NCBI RefSeq assembly: GCF_900101885.1 | Contig: NZ_FNAN01000014.1 | Coordinates: 124,001 to 188,000 of the forward strand | DNA: 64,000 nucleotides | From: Dyadobacter soli | GTDB lineage: Bacteria; Bacteroidota; Bacteroidia; Cytophagales; Spirosomataceae | Direction: 5' to 3' | Shown here: positions 17,533 through 26,810 of the stretch, piece after piece | Position numbering within the stretch: the stretch's first letter is position 1 | Layout: each line of letters begins with the position of its first letter | Notes under the pieces: model-generated | Databases searched by the model: none | The model's input: the letters and a program-made list of their open reading frames with translations, nothing else | Told to the model about the DNA's origin: nothing | Made by a program: the position numbers and the translations under genes

Positions 17533-18444
17533 TTAGTTTCCTGGAATGAAGCCGCTTGTACGCATCCAATGCAGGCAGCGGCCAAACCACTCGTCGAACG
17601 ATGGCGTTTTGGGGTAGCCATGCAGTCCCTGGGAGTAAATGTGCATGTCGGCGGCGACGCCTTTTGCATTCAATGCTTCGTAAAATCGGATGCTGTTCGA
17701 CACCGGCACTACCGTGTCGTCGCCCGCGTGCGTGAGGTATGCGGGCGGCGTAGCGGCCGTTACCTGCAAGTCGTTCGAGAAATAGTTCACGCGCTCCGTG
17801 GAAGGCGAAGCGCCGAGCAGGTTGGCCGACGAGCCCTTATGCCCTATTTTCCCTTCAAAACTGATCACCGGGTAAACCAGGATCATGAAATCAGGACGAA
17901 GACTGGTCTTTTGTGGATTATCGATAAAAGTACTGTCATAATGCGTGCCCGCTGTGGAAGCGAGGTGGCCGCCCGCGGAAAAGCCCATGATACCGATCTT
18001 CGCCGGATCGATCTGCCATTCTTTTGCCCTCTCGCGGACTGTTTTGATGGCTTGCTGAGCATCCTGCAACGGCCCGATGGCCTTGTCTTTCATGATGCGG
18101 TCGCTGGGCAGGCGGTATTTCAGCACAAATGCAGCAATCCCGGACTTATTCAACTCCTTCGCAACCCTGTAACCTTCCCGCTCGATCACCAGCCCGCCAT
18201 ATCCTCCGCCCGGGCAGACGATCACCGCCGCGCCATTCGCGGTACCCGCCGGCGGCAGGAATGCAGTCAATGTGGGTTTAGAAACATTCCTGACGGAGCC
18301 TTTTTCGCTCGTTTCCTGGTTTTCCGCTTCAATCGCGTTCGGGATGCGGCCCGGGTAAAGTTCTATTTCGGTCTGCGCCAGAAGCGGCGTCGAGAGGAGC
18401 TGAACAAGGCCGATCGCGGCCAGGAGGCAGGATATTTTGATCAT
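17533..18444 (-). CDS. Secreted alpha/beta hydrolase (esterase)
   Basis: 303 residues. A signal peptide (residues 1-23, ending LSTPLLAQ) exports it. The esterase domain has the oxyanion GGGYGG motif near residue 79, the nucleophile elbow GFSAGGH near 152, the acid in HAGDDTVVP near 243 and the catalytic His in GLHGYP near 275. This pattern fits acetyl-xylan-type or acetyl esterases of the BD-FAE/Aes group. No sugar hydrolase gene is adjacent, so the substrate is open. It converges on the CapD-like gene. Confidence 0.87.
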   Translation of the reverse strand: MIKISCLLAAIGLVQLLSTPLLAQTEIELYPGRIPNAIEAENQETSEKGSVRNVSKPTLTAFLPPAGTANGAAVIVCPGGGYGGLVIEREGYRVAKELNKSGIAAFVLKYRLPSDRIMKDKAIGPLQDAQQAIKTVRERAKEWQIDPAKIGIMGFSAGGHLASTAGTHYDSTFIDNPQKTSLRPDFMILVYPVISFEGKIGHKGSSANLLGASPSTERVNYFSNDLQVTAATPPAYLTHAGDDTVVPVSNSIRFYEALNAKGVAADMHIYSQGLHGYPKTPSFDEWFGRCLHWMRTSGFIPGN

Positions 18445-18717
18445 TTAATTTTTTTCTAATTCCTATTAAGAATAATTTCTGGCTAAATTTCGGTTACACT
18501 GTTTAACCGCCCGGTCACACACAACCCTCCGTTGTGGCCAGTACCCGGCAAACAATGGGTTAAGACATAGTTCGATAAAATATACCTGCGTGATACGTGC
18601 GCAAGAACTCTGGAAGTAAACGAACAGAATTGCACCATTCTGTGTTATTCGACTAATTCTTTTAATATTAATATAATATTTACAAGAAATTCGAAACGCG
18701 TTTGTTACTTTGCCCCA
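18445..18717. other. Intergenic region between divergent hydrolase genes
   Basis: AT-rich spacer of the 367-base gap. Apart from the plus-strand promoter at 18718 I see no gene, RNA or terminator in it. Confidence 0.5.
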
Positions 18718-18746
18718 TTGAACAATCAAAAAAATAACTAGTTTTG
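18718..18746 (+). promoter_or_regulatory. Promoter of the alpha/beta hydrolase at 18812
   Basis: TTG at 18718-18720 and a perfect TAGTTTTG at 18739-18746 are 18 bases apart, a good Bacteroidota promoter. The leader to the ATG would be about 60 bases. Confidence 0.6.
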
Positions 18747-18811
18747 TAGAGTATCCTAATCATGCACTAGTTTCTTTGATAAGTTATAAATCGTCTTAAA
18801 TCCGCAAAAGA

Positions 18812-19585
18812 ATGAAATATACAGTACATGCAGAAGACAGGTTTCAGTTTATCGACGAGGGAAAGGGCGAAACATTACTGCTTTTGCATGGCCTTTTCGG
18901 TGCATTGAGTAATTGGGACGGTATTATCGACCATTTTTCAGACCGATACCGGGTCATTATCCCATTGCTTCCGATTTACTCGCTTCCCCCGCGTGAAGCC
19001 GGTCTGGAAGCATTGCTCACTTTTCTGGAAGACTTTGTTTCGTTTAAAAACCTTACCAACGTTACGGCGATCGGCAATTCGCTGGGAGGCCACATCGGTT
19101 TGCTCTACACGTTGAAAAATCAGGAGAACGTTCAGCGCCTGGTGCTTACGGGCAGCTCAGGGTTGTTCGAAAATTCAATGGGCGGCTCTTTCCCGAAACG
19201 TGGAAGTTATGATTATATCAAGGAGCGCGTAGCTTACACTTTCTACGATCCGGAAGTAGCTACGAAAGATCTCGTTGATGAAGTTTTTGAAACTACATCG
19301 AGCATTCCGAAGTGTATGAGCATTGTAGGGATTGCTAAATCGGCGCAGCGGCACAATCTTGCGAAAGATCTGAGCCAGATCACCGTTCCGACCTTGCTGG
19401 TGTGGGGCCTCAACGATACCATTACCCCGCCGCACGTAGGGTATGAGTTCAATCGCCTCATTGCCAATTCGGAATTGTATTTTATCGATAAATGCTGCCA
19501 CGCACCGATGATGGAGCGCCCCGACGAGTTCAATGTGATCCTCGAAAGCTTCCTGGAAAAAGATGTGTCGGTGCCGATGGCGTAA
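18812..19585 (+). CDS. Alpha/beta hydrolase
   Basis: Cytosolic alpha/beta-fold hydrolase, 257 residues. HGLFGALSNW near residue 26 forms the oxyanion region, GNSLGGH near 90 holds the nucleophile Ser, WGLNDTITPP near 196 the acid and CHAPMMERP near 229 the catalytic His. No signal peptide. The closest characterised relatives are MhpC/BioH/haloperoxidase-like hydrolases, so the substrate cannot be given. It has its own promoter and is followed by a CBS protein that may be separately transcribed. Confidence 0.85.
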   Translation: MKYTVHAEDRFQFIDEGKGETLLLLHGLFGALSNWDGIIDHFSDRYRVIIPLLPIYSLPPREAGLEALLTFLEDFVSFKNLTNVTAIGNSLGGHIGLLYTLKNQENVQRLVLTGSSGLFENSMGGSFPKRGSYDYIKERVAYTFYDPEVATKDLVDEVFETTSSIPKCMSIVGIAKSAQRHNLAKDLSQITVPTLLVWGLNDTITPPHVGYEFNRLIANSELYFIDKCCHAPMMERPDEFNVILESFLEKDVSVPMA

Positions 19586-19674
19586 AGCGCGGGAATTCCC
19601 GGGAAATTTCTTTTGTTACAATAGTTGACCTATATATAGTTTTTTTATAGCTTCGAAAAATGACCTTCTGACCC

Positions 19675-20346
19675 ATGCTCGCCGCCACGCTGATAAATCC
19701 AATGATCCCTGTACTGAAACCGAACGATTCGGTGGGTACGGCTTTGGATTGGATGGATGAGTTTGGCGTGAAGCAGTTGGTTATCGCCGATTCGGGCATT
19801 TATCAGGGCATTGTTTCGGAGGACATTCTCTTCGACATCACCGACATCTCCGAGCAGCTTTCGAAGGTAATCATTCAACATAAGGACATTTTCGCGACCG
19901 AAGATCAGCATCCTTACGAGCTACTCCGTTTGGTAAACCAGTTCGGCCTGTTGATCATTCCTGTGCTTCATGAGGACCGGACATTTGCCGGCAGCATTCT
20001 GGTGAGCGAACTCGTCGAGCAGTTTGTAAACGAGCTCGGCGTCCAGGAAAAAGGCGCGGTGATTGTCCTTAAAATCGCCGAAAGAAGCTACTCGCTTTCC
20101 GAAATCAGCCGGTTGATCGAATCCAACGATGTCAAGATCCTAAGCAGCTATTATTCTTCGGGAGAAGTTTACAATCCTACCAATGAGGCCCGGTTGACGC
20201 TGAAACTGAACCGGACGCATATTACCCCCATCATCGCCACGCTCGAACGCTTCGGGTACGAAATCGAAGAGGCGCACGCCAACGATCCGATCGAAAGCCT
20301 CGACCAGGAACGCCTCGATATGCTTCTGCGCTATCTGGCCACCTAG
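19675..20346 (+). CDS. CBS domain protein with ACT-like C-terminus
   Basis: 223 residues, no signal peptide. Residues about 1-55 and 75-125 resemble two CBS modules (NDSVGTALDWMDEFGVKQLVIAD; HPYELLRLVNQFGLLIIPVL), which usually bind adenosyl ligands. Residues about 135-205 (GAVIVLKIAERSYSLSEISRLIE, then a predicted beta-rich end) look like an ACT domain, as in AcuB-like proteins. It lies just upstream of nadK, a pairing common in Bacteroidota. A regulatory nucleotide-sensing role is inferred; the target is unknown. Confidence 0.78.
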   Translation: MLAATLINPMIPVLKPNDSVGTALDWMDEFGVKQLVIADSGIYQGIVSEDILFDITDISEQLSKVIIQHKDIFATEDQHPYELLRLVNQFGLLIIPVLHEDRTFAGSILVSELVEQFVNELGVQEKGAVIVLKIAERSYSLSEISRLIESNDVKILSSYYSSGEVYNPTNEARLTLKLNRTHITPIIATLERFGYEIEEAHANDPIESLDQERLDMLLRYLAT

Positions 20347-20390
20347 CACACGCCGCATGGTGCCCAACACCTTCAAATGTTCCTACGGCT

Positions 20391-20421
20391 TTTGAATCGC
20401 ACCATTTGTCGTGTATCTTTC
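20391..20421 (+). promoter_or_regulatory. Promoter of nadK
   Basis: TTTG at 20391-20394 and TATCTTTC (one mismatch to TANNTTTG) at 20414-20421 are 19 bases apart. The predicted start lies about 25 bases before the nadK ATG. Confidence 0.5.
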
Positions 20422-20451
20422 GGCTGAAACCACACGTTTTATTTTTTCTTC

Positions 20452-21327
20452 ATGAAAATCGCCATTCACGGACGCAACTTTAATGAGTCCGCAAGACCGT
20501 TCATTGAAAATATGTTCGATGAACTGTCGCGTCGAAAAGTTGAGGTTCAGCTTTCCCAGTCGTTCCGGACTTTCCTGGATCAGGCCGGTATTTCGCATTA
20601 TTCCGAACAGGTGTATGAAAAGCCGGAAGAGCTGTGCGACGCGCGCCTGGTGGTAAGCATGGGTGGTGACGGTACCTTGCTGGAAACGATTTCGCATGTG
20701 GGCAAACGCCAAATCCCAGCGATCGGGATCAATGTGGGCCGTTTGGGTTTCCTGGCGACGGTATCGCCAGAGCGCATTACGGACATGATCGCCGCACTCG
20801 AAAACAGCCAGTTTCGTATCGACGAACGCACGCTTGTGGAAGTGGAATCCAATATCGATCTGTTCGACGGCCTCAACTTCGGTTTGAATGATTTTACCAT
20901 CACCAAAACCGATACGTCGTCAATGATCACCGTACATACCTACCTGAACGACGAGTTCCTGAACTCCTATTGGGCGGATGGACTTATCGTTTCGACGCCA
21001 ACAGGCTCCACGGGCTATTCTTTAAGCTGCGGCGGGCCGGTACTCGTGCCGCATTCGCAGAATTTCATCGTCACGCCCATCAGCCCGCATAACCTCAACG
21101 TGCGTCCGCTGGTGGTGGAAGATACCGCCGTGATCCGCCTGGAAGTGAAAAGCCGCAGCAGCAACTTTCTCGTCTCCCTCGACGCTCGCTCGCGCATTGT
21201 GGACGAGAACACGCAGCTGCTCGTGCGCAAGGCCGGTTTCGTGGCGCGACTGATCAAAATGAAAGACGACAGTTTTTTGAATACATTGCGAAGCAAACTA
21301 TCATGGGGGCTTGATATGCGCAACTAG
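20452..21327 (+). CDS. nadK: NAD kinase
   Basis: Makes NADP from NAD with ATP or polyphosphate; 291 residues, cytosolic. GGDGTLLE at residues 71-78 is the diagnostic motif, followed by GINVGRLGFLA and later NDFTI, then the glycine-rich TPTGSTGYSLSCGGP. All catalytic landmarks are present. The dipeptide epimerase gene begins 26 bases after the stop. Confidence 0.96.
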   Translation: MKIAIHGRNFNESARPFIENMFDELSRRKVEVQLSQSFRTFLDQAGISHYSEQVYEKPEELCDARLVVSMGGDGTLLETISHVGKRQIPAIGINVGRLGFLATVSPERITDMIAALENSQFRIDERTLVEVESNIDLFDGLNFGLNDFTITKTDTSSMITVHTYLNDEFLNSYWADGLIVSTPTGSTGYSLSCGGPVLVPHSQNFIVTPISPHNLNVRPLVVEDTAVIRLEVKSRSSNFLVSLDARSRIVDENTQLLVRKAGFVARLIKMKDDSFLNTLRSKLSWGLDMRN

Positions 21328-21353
21328 GTTCCCGAAATCCAATTTCTGACACT

Positions 21354-22376
21354 ATGCACCTTACCTACCACACTTTCGACCTTCAATTAAAACATACCTT
21401 CACCATCGCCCACGACTCGCGCGATGTGCAGCAAACGCTCATCGTGCAGCTCAATGACGGCGTGCATTCCGGCTTTGGAGAGGCAACTGCTAATCCTTAT
21501 TACGGCATTACGATCGGTAATATGATCGCGACGCTGGATGTAGTTAAGGAAATCGTTGAAAAAGGAAAATTTGCGTCGGCGGAAGAATTATGGGCGATGG
21601 TACACCCGCTTCTGAAAGACAATTCCTTTGCACAGTGTGCCCTGGACGAGGCTGCACAGGATTATTTTGCCAAAAAGAAGGGCCAGAAACTGTACGAAAG
21701 CTGGGGTTTGTCGCCTGAAAATATCCCTATGACCAACTTTACCATCGGCATTGATACCGTGGAAAAGATGGTGGAGAAAATGAAAGAGCTTCCCTGGCCG
21801 ATCTACAAAATCAAACTCGGTACCAACGAAGACCTGCGCATTGTACAGGAACTGAGAAAAAACACCGACGCCATCTTCCGCGTCGATGCCAATTGCGGCT
21901 GGACGGCCGAAAAGACCATTGAAATAGCACCGAAACTCGCCGCCTTAGGCGTAGAATTCATCGAGCAACCACTTCCCGCGGATGATATCGAGGGAATGAG
22001 AAGGGTTTTTATTGGAAGCGCATTGCCTGTTATTGCCGATGAAAGCTGCATCATAGAGGAAGACGTCGAGCTATGTCACGGTCTTTTTCATGGTATTAAT
22101 GTAAAACTGACCAAATGCGGCGGGCCTACCGCTGCCCTTCGAATGATCGCTGAGGCCCGTTCCCTGGGTATGAAAACGATGGTAGGCTGCATGACCGAAA
22201 CCAGCGTGGGCATTTCGGCCATTGCGCATTTGCTTCCGATACTCGATTACGTCGATATGGACGGCTCCTTACTGATCCGCAATGACCCCGCGACCGGAGT
22301 CACTTTCGATTTTGGCAAAGTGATTTACGCCAACGGCAATGGTACCGGTGCCGCATTGAAACCTGAATTCCTGTAA
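21354..22376 (+). CDS. Dipeptide epimerase (L-Ala-D/L-Glu type)
   Basis: Enolase-superfamily enzyme, 340 residues, likely epimerising L-Ala-D-Glu or a similar dipeptide from peptidoglycan turnover. The catalytic KxK is at residues 152-154 (YKIKLG), the metal ligands are Asp178 (RVDANCGW), Glu204 (EQPLP) and Asp229 (IADES), and the opposite catalytic Lys is in NVKLTKCGG near 251-254. It is eight bases from the following PLP enzyme, indicating coupling. True dipeptide specificity varies in this family. Confidence 0.88.
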   Translation: MHLTYHTFDLQLKHTFTIAHDSRDVQQTLIVQLNDGVHSGFGEATANPYYGITIGNMIATLDVVKEIVEKGKFASAEELWAMVHPLLKDNSFAQCALDEAAQDYFAKKKGQKLYESWGLSPENIPMTNFTIGIDTVEKMVEKMKELPWPIYKIKLGTNEDLRIVQELRKNTDAIFRVDANCGWTAEKTIEIAPKLAALGVEFIEQPLPADDIEGMRRVFIGSALPVIADESCIIEEDVELCHGLFHGINVKLTKCGGPTAALRMIAEARSLGMKTMVGCMTETSVGISAIAHLLPILDYVDMDGSLLIRNDPATGVTFDFGKVIYANGNGTGAALKPEFL

Positions 22377-22384
22377 CCGCTGCC

Positions 22385-23479
22385 GTGAAGATTTATCACA
22401 CCAGCAAACTCCCCGGCCGGACCGTCGTAACCATCGATGGGCAGGAATTTCTATGGTTCACCGGTACGGATTACCTCGGAATGGGCCACAACGAAGACCT
22501 TCGTAGATATGTAAATTCAGCTACGGAAACTTTCGGAAATCACTATGGAAGTTCCAGGAACAATAGTCTGAGGCTCGACATTTATGATGAAACCGAATCA
22601 CATTTGGCTGATTATCTGCAAAATGAGGCTGCTATCATTGTTTCTTCTGGAATGTGGGCGGGGCAGCTGGTGATGAAGGAGATTGAAAACATTGTTCAGC
22701 AACAGCCCACGATCGCGCGAATCTTCTACCACTACGCCCCCGGCGTGCACCCCGCATTATGGGGCCATGTATTTCAGCGAAACGAAGGTGAATGGAGCGA
22801 ATGGGCATCACAAACAGTTCGAAAAATCAATGCGACGGACTCGGACGTTGCACATATTCTTTGCATGGATGCCGTTGGTTCGCCGATGGTGAAGGCATTT
22901 GATTTTACGCTTTTGAATGGCGTTCAAAAACCGGCAAATTTGTGGCTCATCATCGACGAGTCGCATTCGCTGGGCGTAACGGGTTCCAGCGGAAACGGCG
23001 TCGCGGAACAAATCGATCCCAAACTTTTAACCAAAACCATTTTTGTTTCCTCCCTGAACAAAGCATTAGGCATTCCGGCCGGCGCAATCTGGGGTTCGAA
23101 AACGGTTGTGGAAACGGTGCGGAAATCGCCGTGGTTCGCAGGCGCGTCCCCGCCGGCCCCTGCGTATGCGTATGCGCTGAAAATGCTTTTGGAACAAAAC
23201 AAATATGCTGCTGCCCGCGTGGTACTGATGGATAACATTGCCTATTTCAATGCAAAAATGGAAGGTAATGCGCTATTTGAAACCGTCTCCGACTATCCCG
23301 TGTTCTGCTCAACCAATGCCGCACTATTCGACCATCTGCTGCAAAACGGCATTATGGCCTCCTGCTTCCCCTACCCTTCGCCCGCCGATGCACCAGTCAC
23401 GCGCATTGCGATCAGCAGTTTGCACCAAAAAGAAGACCTCGACCGGTTGGCCGAGGTCTGTAAGCGGTTTAATGCTTAA
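22385..23479 (+). CDS. BioF-like PLP-dependent aminotransferase/acyltransferase
   Basis: 364 residues, fold type I PLP enzyme of the alpha-oxoamine synthase group. Landmarks are VSSGMWAG near residue 81, IIDESHSLGVTG near 190 (Asp that contacts the PLP nitrogen) and SLNKALGIPAGAIWG near 222, with the Schiff-base Lys. The start is GTG at 22385, eight bases after the epimerase stop and without a clear ribosome site, so it is probably translated by coupling. The substrate is unknown; 8-amino-7-oxononanoate synthase itself is possible, but no other biotin gene is near. It converges on tatC. Confidence 0.82.
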   Translation: MKIYHTSKLPGRTVVTIDGQEFLWFTGTDYLGMGHNEDLRRYVNSATETFGNHYGSSRNNSLRLDIYDETESHLADYLQNEAAIIVSSGMWAGQLVMKEIENIVQQQPTIARIFYHYAPGVHPALWGHVFQRNEGEWSEWASQTVRKINATDSDVAHILCMDAVGSPMVKAFDFTLLNGVQKPANLWLIIDESHSLGVTGSSGNGVAEQIDPKLLTKTIFVSSLNKALGIPAGAIWGSKTVVETVRKSPWFAGASPPAPAYAYALKMLLEQNKYAAARVVLMDNIAYFNAKMEGNALFETVSDYPVFCSTNAALFDHLLQNGIMASCFPYPSPADAPVTRIAISSLHQKEDLDRLAEVCKRFNA

Positions 23480-23494
23480 TATTTCCTAATCCAA

Positions 23495-24382
23495 TTAATC
23501 TTCGGTAGTGGTTCCGCCCAGTTTAGCGAGGCGTTTTTCCTCTTCCAGCTTTTCGCGCTCTACTTTGGCCGAAACCATGATACTCAATTCATACAACAGG
23601 AATAGTGGGATCGCCACGAGTACCTGGCTGTAAATGTCCGGCGAAGGTGTGATAACCGCAGCCACGATCAGGATCACGATCATCGAATGCTTGCGGTATT
23701 CGCGCATGAACGACGGCGTAAGCACCCCGATTTTAGATAACACAAACACTACGATCGGTAACTGGAATGCCACACCGCAGGCCAGCGTGAGCGTCGATAC
23801 GAGTGAAATGTAGGATGCAAGGCTGAATTCGTTGATAATCGTCGGATCGAGCGTGTAGTTTGCAAGGAAGTTGATAGCCAGCGGCGATACCACGTAATAG
23901 CCGAAAAGCACGCCGGAAAAGAACAGGAATGTCACATAAAACACCGCACCACGCGCCGACCGCCTTTCCGAAGGTTTCAAACCCGGCTGAATAAACCGCC
24001 AGATTTCCCAGAATGCATAAGGGAATGCGAAAACGAGCCCCGCGATCACCGACGACGTCATACTCATCGTAAAAGCATCGCCCATCCCGATCACCTGCAA
24101 TTTGAAGTTGAGTGTCTTCACGCACAGGTCGTCATAACCGGTGATTTCCGACAGCTTGCAAAGCATTTTGTAAGTCCAGAAATCAGGCTGTGACGGCGCT
24201 ATGATCACATAATGGTATATTTCTTGAATATAAATGAAGGCAAGAATCGCAAATACGAGAATCGAAGCACCGGCGCGGATTACGTGCCATCTTAGTTCTT
24301 CGAGATGCGAAATGAACGACATCTCCTTGCCATCGCCATCTTCATCATCCTGCTCTCTGTCAAAATCCTGATCCAGGGACAT
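23495..24382 (-). CDS. tatC: Sec-independent translocase subunit TatC
   Basis: Receptor and core of the twin-arginine translocase in the inner membrane, 295 residues with six membrane helices. The cytosolic N-terminus has the conserved MSFISHLEELRWHVIRA block, and the first periplasmic loop and PYAFWEIWRFIQPGLKPSER segment are typical. The acidic/basic charged tail is a plain extension. No tatA/B is adjacent. Confidence 0.95.
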   Translation of the reverse strand: MSLDQDFDREQDDEDGDGKEMSFISHLEELRWHVIRAGASILVFAILAFIYIQEIYHYVIIAPSQPDFWTYKMLCKLSEITGYDDLCVKTLNFKLQVIGMGDAFTMSMTSSVIAGLVFAFPYAFWEIWRFIQPGLKPSERRSARGAVFYVTFLFFSGVLFGYYVVSPLAINFLANYTLDPTIINEFSLASYISLVSTLTLACGVAFQLPIVVFVLSKIGVLTPSFMREYRKHSMIVILIVAAVITPSPDIYSQVLVAIPLFLLYELSIMVSAKVEREKLEEEKRLAKLGGTTTED

Positions 24383-24424
24383 ATTTTAAATTATTACTAG
24401 AACTCAATCTACGTGGAAACTGAA

Positions 24425-24444
24425 AAACAGGATCAGTCCTGTTT
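24425..24444 (-). repeat. 8-bp inverted repeat upstream of tatC
   Basis: AAACAGGA and TCCTGTTT with a four-base loop, 43 bases upstream of the tatC ATG. It could be a leader hairpin or operator; nothing else supports a role. Confidence 0.3.
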
Positions 24445-24464
24445 ACTAAAAGCTGAAATTACTT

Positions 24465-24498
24465 AAAAAACCCGTCGAAGTGATCCGACGGGTTTTTT
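24465..24498 (-). terminator. Terminator after pdhA
   Basis: A perfect stem, AAAAAACCCGTCG with CGACGGGTTTTTT around an eight-base loop, 22 bases past the pdhA stop. The A and T tracts on both sides would let it work in either direction; it separates pdhA from tatC. Confidence 0.88.
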
Positions 24499-24519
24499 AT
24501 TCATGCGTTCTGGATCAAA

Positions 24520-25551
24520 TTAATCCATTACAAAAGGATAATCGCTTTCAACGTACACGTCTGTGTAAGCCTCTTTCGGATCCGGCCACTCCGATTCTTC
24601 GGCGAATTGCACGGATTCGGCAACGATTTCTTTTACTTTTTTATCGATGTTATCTAGGTCTTCCTCGGTAGCGATCTTGTTTTCAAGGATTACCGCACGG
24701 ATCTGCTCGATCGGGTCGCGGTGTTTGTATTCTTCTACCTCCTCTTTCGAACGGTATTTCTGAGGATCGGACATTGAGTGTCCGCGGTAACGATACGTAC
24801 GGAATTCAAGGAAAGTAGGTCCTTCACCTTTGCGTGCACGATCGGCCGCGCGGGAAACCGCTTCGTGAATCGCTTCTACGCTCATACCGTCAACCGGCTC
24901 GGAAGGAATGTCATAAGCCTCGCCCAACGTGTAAAGCTCGGTAACATTGGAAGTACGCGCTACGGAAGTACCCATCGCGTAACCATTGTTTTCCACCACA
25001 AAAATCACCGGCAGTTTCCAGCTCATCGCCATGTTCAGCGTCTCGTGGAACGAACCCTGGCGGATCGCGCCGTCACCGAAGTAGCAAATGCAAAGGTTAT
25101 CGGTCTTGTTGTATTTCTCAGCGAATGCGATACCTGCACCCAGGGGAATCTGGCCGCCTACGATACCGTGGCCTCCGATGAAGCCCACTTCTTTATCAAA
25201 AATGTGCATGGAACCGCCCTTACCTTTGGTAGTACCGGTCTTTTTGCCGAAAAGCTCAGCCATGATCGCGTTCGGGCTCGTGCCTAATGCGAGCGGAATA
25301 CCGTGATCACGATAAGCGGTAATGTACTTGTCGCCCTTTTTGAGGGCACTCACCGCGCCGGAAGAACAGGCTTCCTGGCCGATGTAGAGGTGACAAAAAC
25401 CACGAATCTTCTGTTGACCGTACAACTGGCCCGATTTTTCTTCAAAACGGCGTTGTAAAAGCATATTCTCGAACCAGAACATGTATTGCTCCTTCGGATG
25501 CTGTAACTTTTTGGGGGCTGATGCTTTCTTTTTCTCAGTAACGGTGGCCAT
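24520..25551 (-). CDS. pdhA: Pyruvate dehydrogenase E1 component, alpha subunit
   Basis: Thiamine-diphosphate-dependent decarboxylating subunit, 343 residues. The ThDP motif GDGAIRQGSFHETLNMA ... VVENNGYAMGT is complete, and YRYRGHSMSDPQKYR is the regulated-serine-loop region. GLN-rich starts are absent; the N-terminal lysine/alanine-rich tail is usual here. The beta subunit and E2 are not adjacent, so the complex genes are split. An E1 of a branched-chain oxo-acid dehydrogenase is less likely given the RGHSMSDP block. Confidence 0.92.
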   Translation of the reverse strand: MATVTEKKKASAPKKLQHPKEQYMFWFENMLLQRRFEEKSGQLYGQQKIRGFCHLYIGQEACSSGAVSALKKGDKYITAYRDHGIPLALGTSPNAIMAELFGKKTGTTKGKGGSMHIFDKEVGFIGGHGIVGGQIPLGAGIAFAEKYNKTDNLCICYFGDGAIRQGSFHETLNMAMSWKLPVIFVVENNGYAMGTSVARTSNVTELYTLGEAYDIPSEPVDGMSVEAIHEAVSRAADRARKGEGPTFLEFRTYRYRGHSMSDPQKYRSKEEVEEYKHRDPIEQIRAVILENKIATEEDLDNIDKKVKEIVAESVQFAEESEWPDPKEAYTDVYVESDYPFVMD

Positions 25552-25675
25552 GTATTTGGTTCTCGTTTATAAAGACAGAACTTTGTCTTAAAGTTATGGT
25601 ATGAACAGAGTCTGTTTTGCCGTACTCACGCAATGATGTGCGAAAATAAGCATAAACTAAATAACAAAGAAGTTC

Positions 25676-26773
25676 ATGTGGCTAGAAAAGCTCCGTCTTA
25701 CCTACTTTAAAAGCTATGAGGAGAAGGCCTTCACTTTTGGAAAACATGTGAACTGTATCGTGGGCGAGAATGGCAGCGGCAAAACCAACCTGCTCGACGC
25801 AATCTATTTCCTGACCCTTACCAAGAGCGCTTTTCATAACCAGGACGCACTAGGTATCCGCCACACGGCCGACTTTTTCCTCATCGACGGCGTTTTCAAC
25901 GAGCACGAAAAGCACATCCAGATCACTTGCAGCCTGCAACGCGGCCAGCGGAAGGTTTTCATGGCCGATAAAAAGCATTACGACCGCCTGAGCGACCACA
26001 TAGGCCTTTTTCCCGTCGTACTCATCGCCCCCGACGACACCGATCTCATCCGCGACGGCAGCGAAGAGCGTCGCCGCTTTTTCGATGGCGTACTCGGCCA
26101 GGCCGTGCCCGGTTACCTCGGCGATTTCCTGCAATACAACAAGATCCTCAACCAGCGAAACGGCCTGCTGAAACTCTTTGCCGAGCGCAATTACCTCGAC
26201 GAAGACCTGCTCGAAACCTACAACGAGCCGCTGGTCGTGCTCTCGCAACGCATCCACGAGCACCGGGCCACATTCATGCAAAAATTCATCCCGCTGTTCT
26301 GCAAATACTACGAATTCCTCAGCAGCGGACACGAAAAAGTGGATGTAATCTACGAAAGTGAAGTGTCCAGCCCCGATTTTCCTGCCGAGTTCCGCCGCCA
26401 CCGCAGCCGCGACCTCCACGCGCAACGCACGGGCAAAGGCGTGCATAAGGATGAATATGTTTTCGAAATAGATGGGGTTACTTTGAAGAAGTTCGGCTCC
26501 CAAGGTCAGCAAAAGTCCTTTCTCATCGCTTTAAAACTCGCGCAATTCGAATTGCTAAAAGAAGAAAAAGGCAAAACGCCCATTCTACTGCTGGACGATA
26601 TTTTCGATAAACTCGACGACCGGCGCATTCACAAGCTGATTGAGCTTATCGATACCGGCTTTTTAGCGCAGGTTTTCATTACTGACGCAAGGCCGGAGCG
26701 CTCCCAAAGAATATTGGAACATGTGAAGGCGGACGTGCGATTTTTTGAGATTGAGAAGGTGTTGAAGGAGTGA
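25676..26773 (+). CDS. recF: DNA replication and repair protein RecF
   Basis: SMC-like ATPase that helps load RecA at gaps, 365 residues. Walker A GENGSGKTNLLDAIYFL is near residue 33. The ABC-type signature region is in FGSQGQQKSFLIALKLAQ near 276, and Walker B is LLLDDIFDKLDD near 305. It is divergent from pdhA and convergent with the antitoxin-like gene that ends at 26808. No dnaA/dnaN neighbours are seen. Confidence 0.95.
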   Translation: MWLEKLRLTYFKSYEEKAFTFGKHVNCIVGENGSGKTNLLDAIYFLTLTKSAFHNQDALGIRHTADFFLIDGVFNEHEKHIQITCSLQRGQRKVFMADKKHYDRLSDHIGLFPVVLIAPDDTDLIRDGSEERRRFFDGVLGQAVPGYLGDFLQYNKILNQRNGLLKLFAERNYLDEDLLETYNEPLVVLSQRIHEHRATFMQKFIPLFCKYYEFLSSGHEKVDVIYESEVSSPDFPAEFRRHRSRDLHAQRTGKGVHKDEYVFEIDGVTLKKFGSQGQQKSFLIALKLAQFELLKEEKGKTPILLLDDIFDKLDDRRIHKLIELIDTGFLAQVFITDARPERSQRILEHVKADVRFFEIEKVLKE

Positions 26774-26784
26774 GGTTGCGATTT

Positions 26785-26810
26785 TAATTATGGCGAATTC
26801 GCCGCAATTA
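26785..26810. repeat. Palindrome between recF and the antitoxin-like gene
   Basis: A 26-base interrupted palindrome centred on GGCGAATTCGCC with TAATT/AATTA arms. It covers the stop of the minus-strand gene and lies 11 bases after the recF stop. No T-run or loop, so I do not call it a terminator. Confidence 0.4.

Noticed and set aside
17569..18459. A 296-codon plus-strand frame opposite the esterase
   Set aside because: Antisense to a gene with signal peptide and intact catalytic motifs.
18445..18811. A structured small RNA in the long gap
   Set aside because: No stable hairpin followed by a T-run was found by eye; only the promoter at 18718 is supported.
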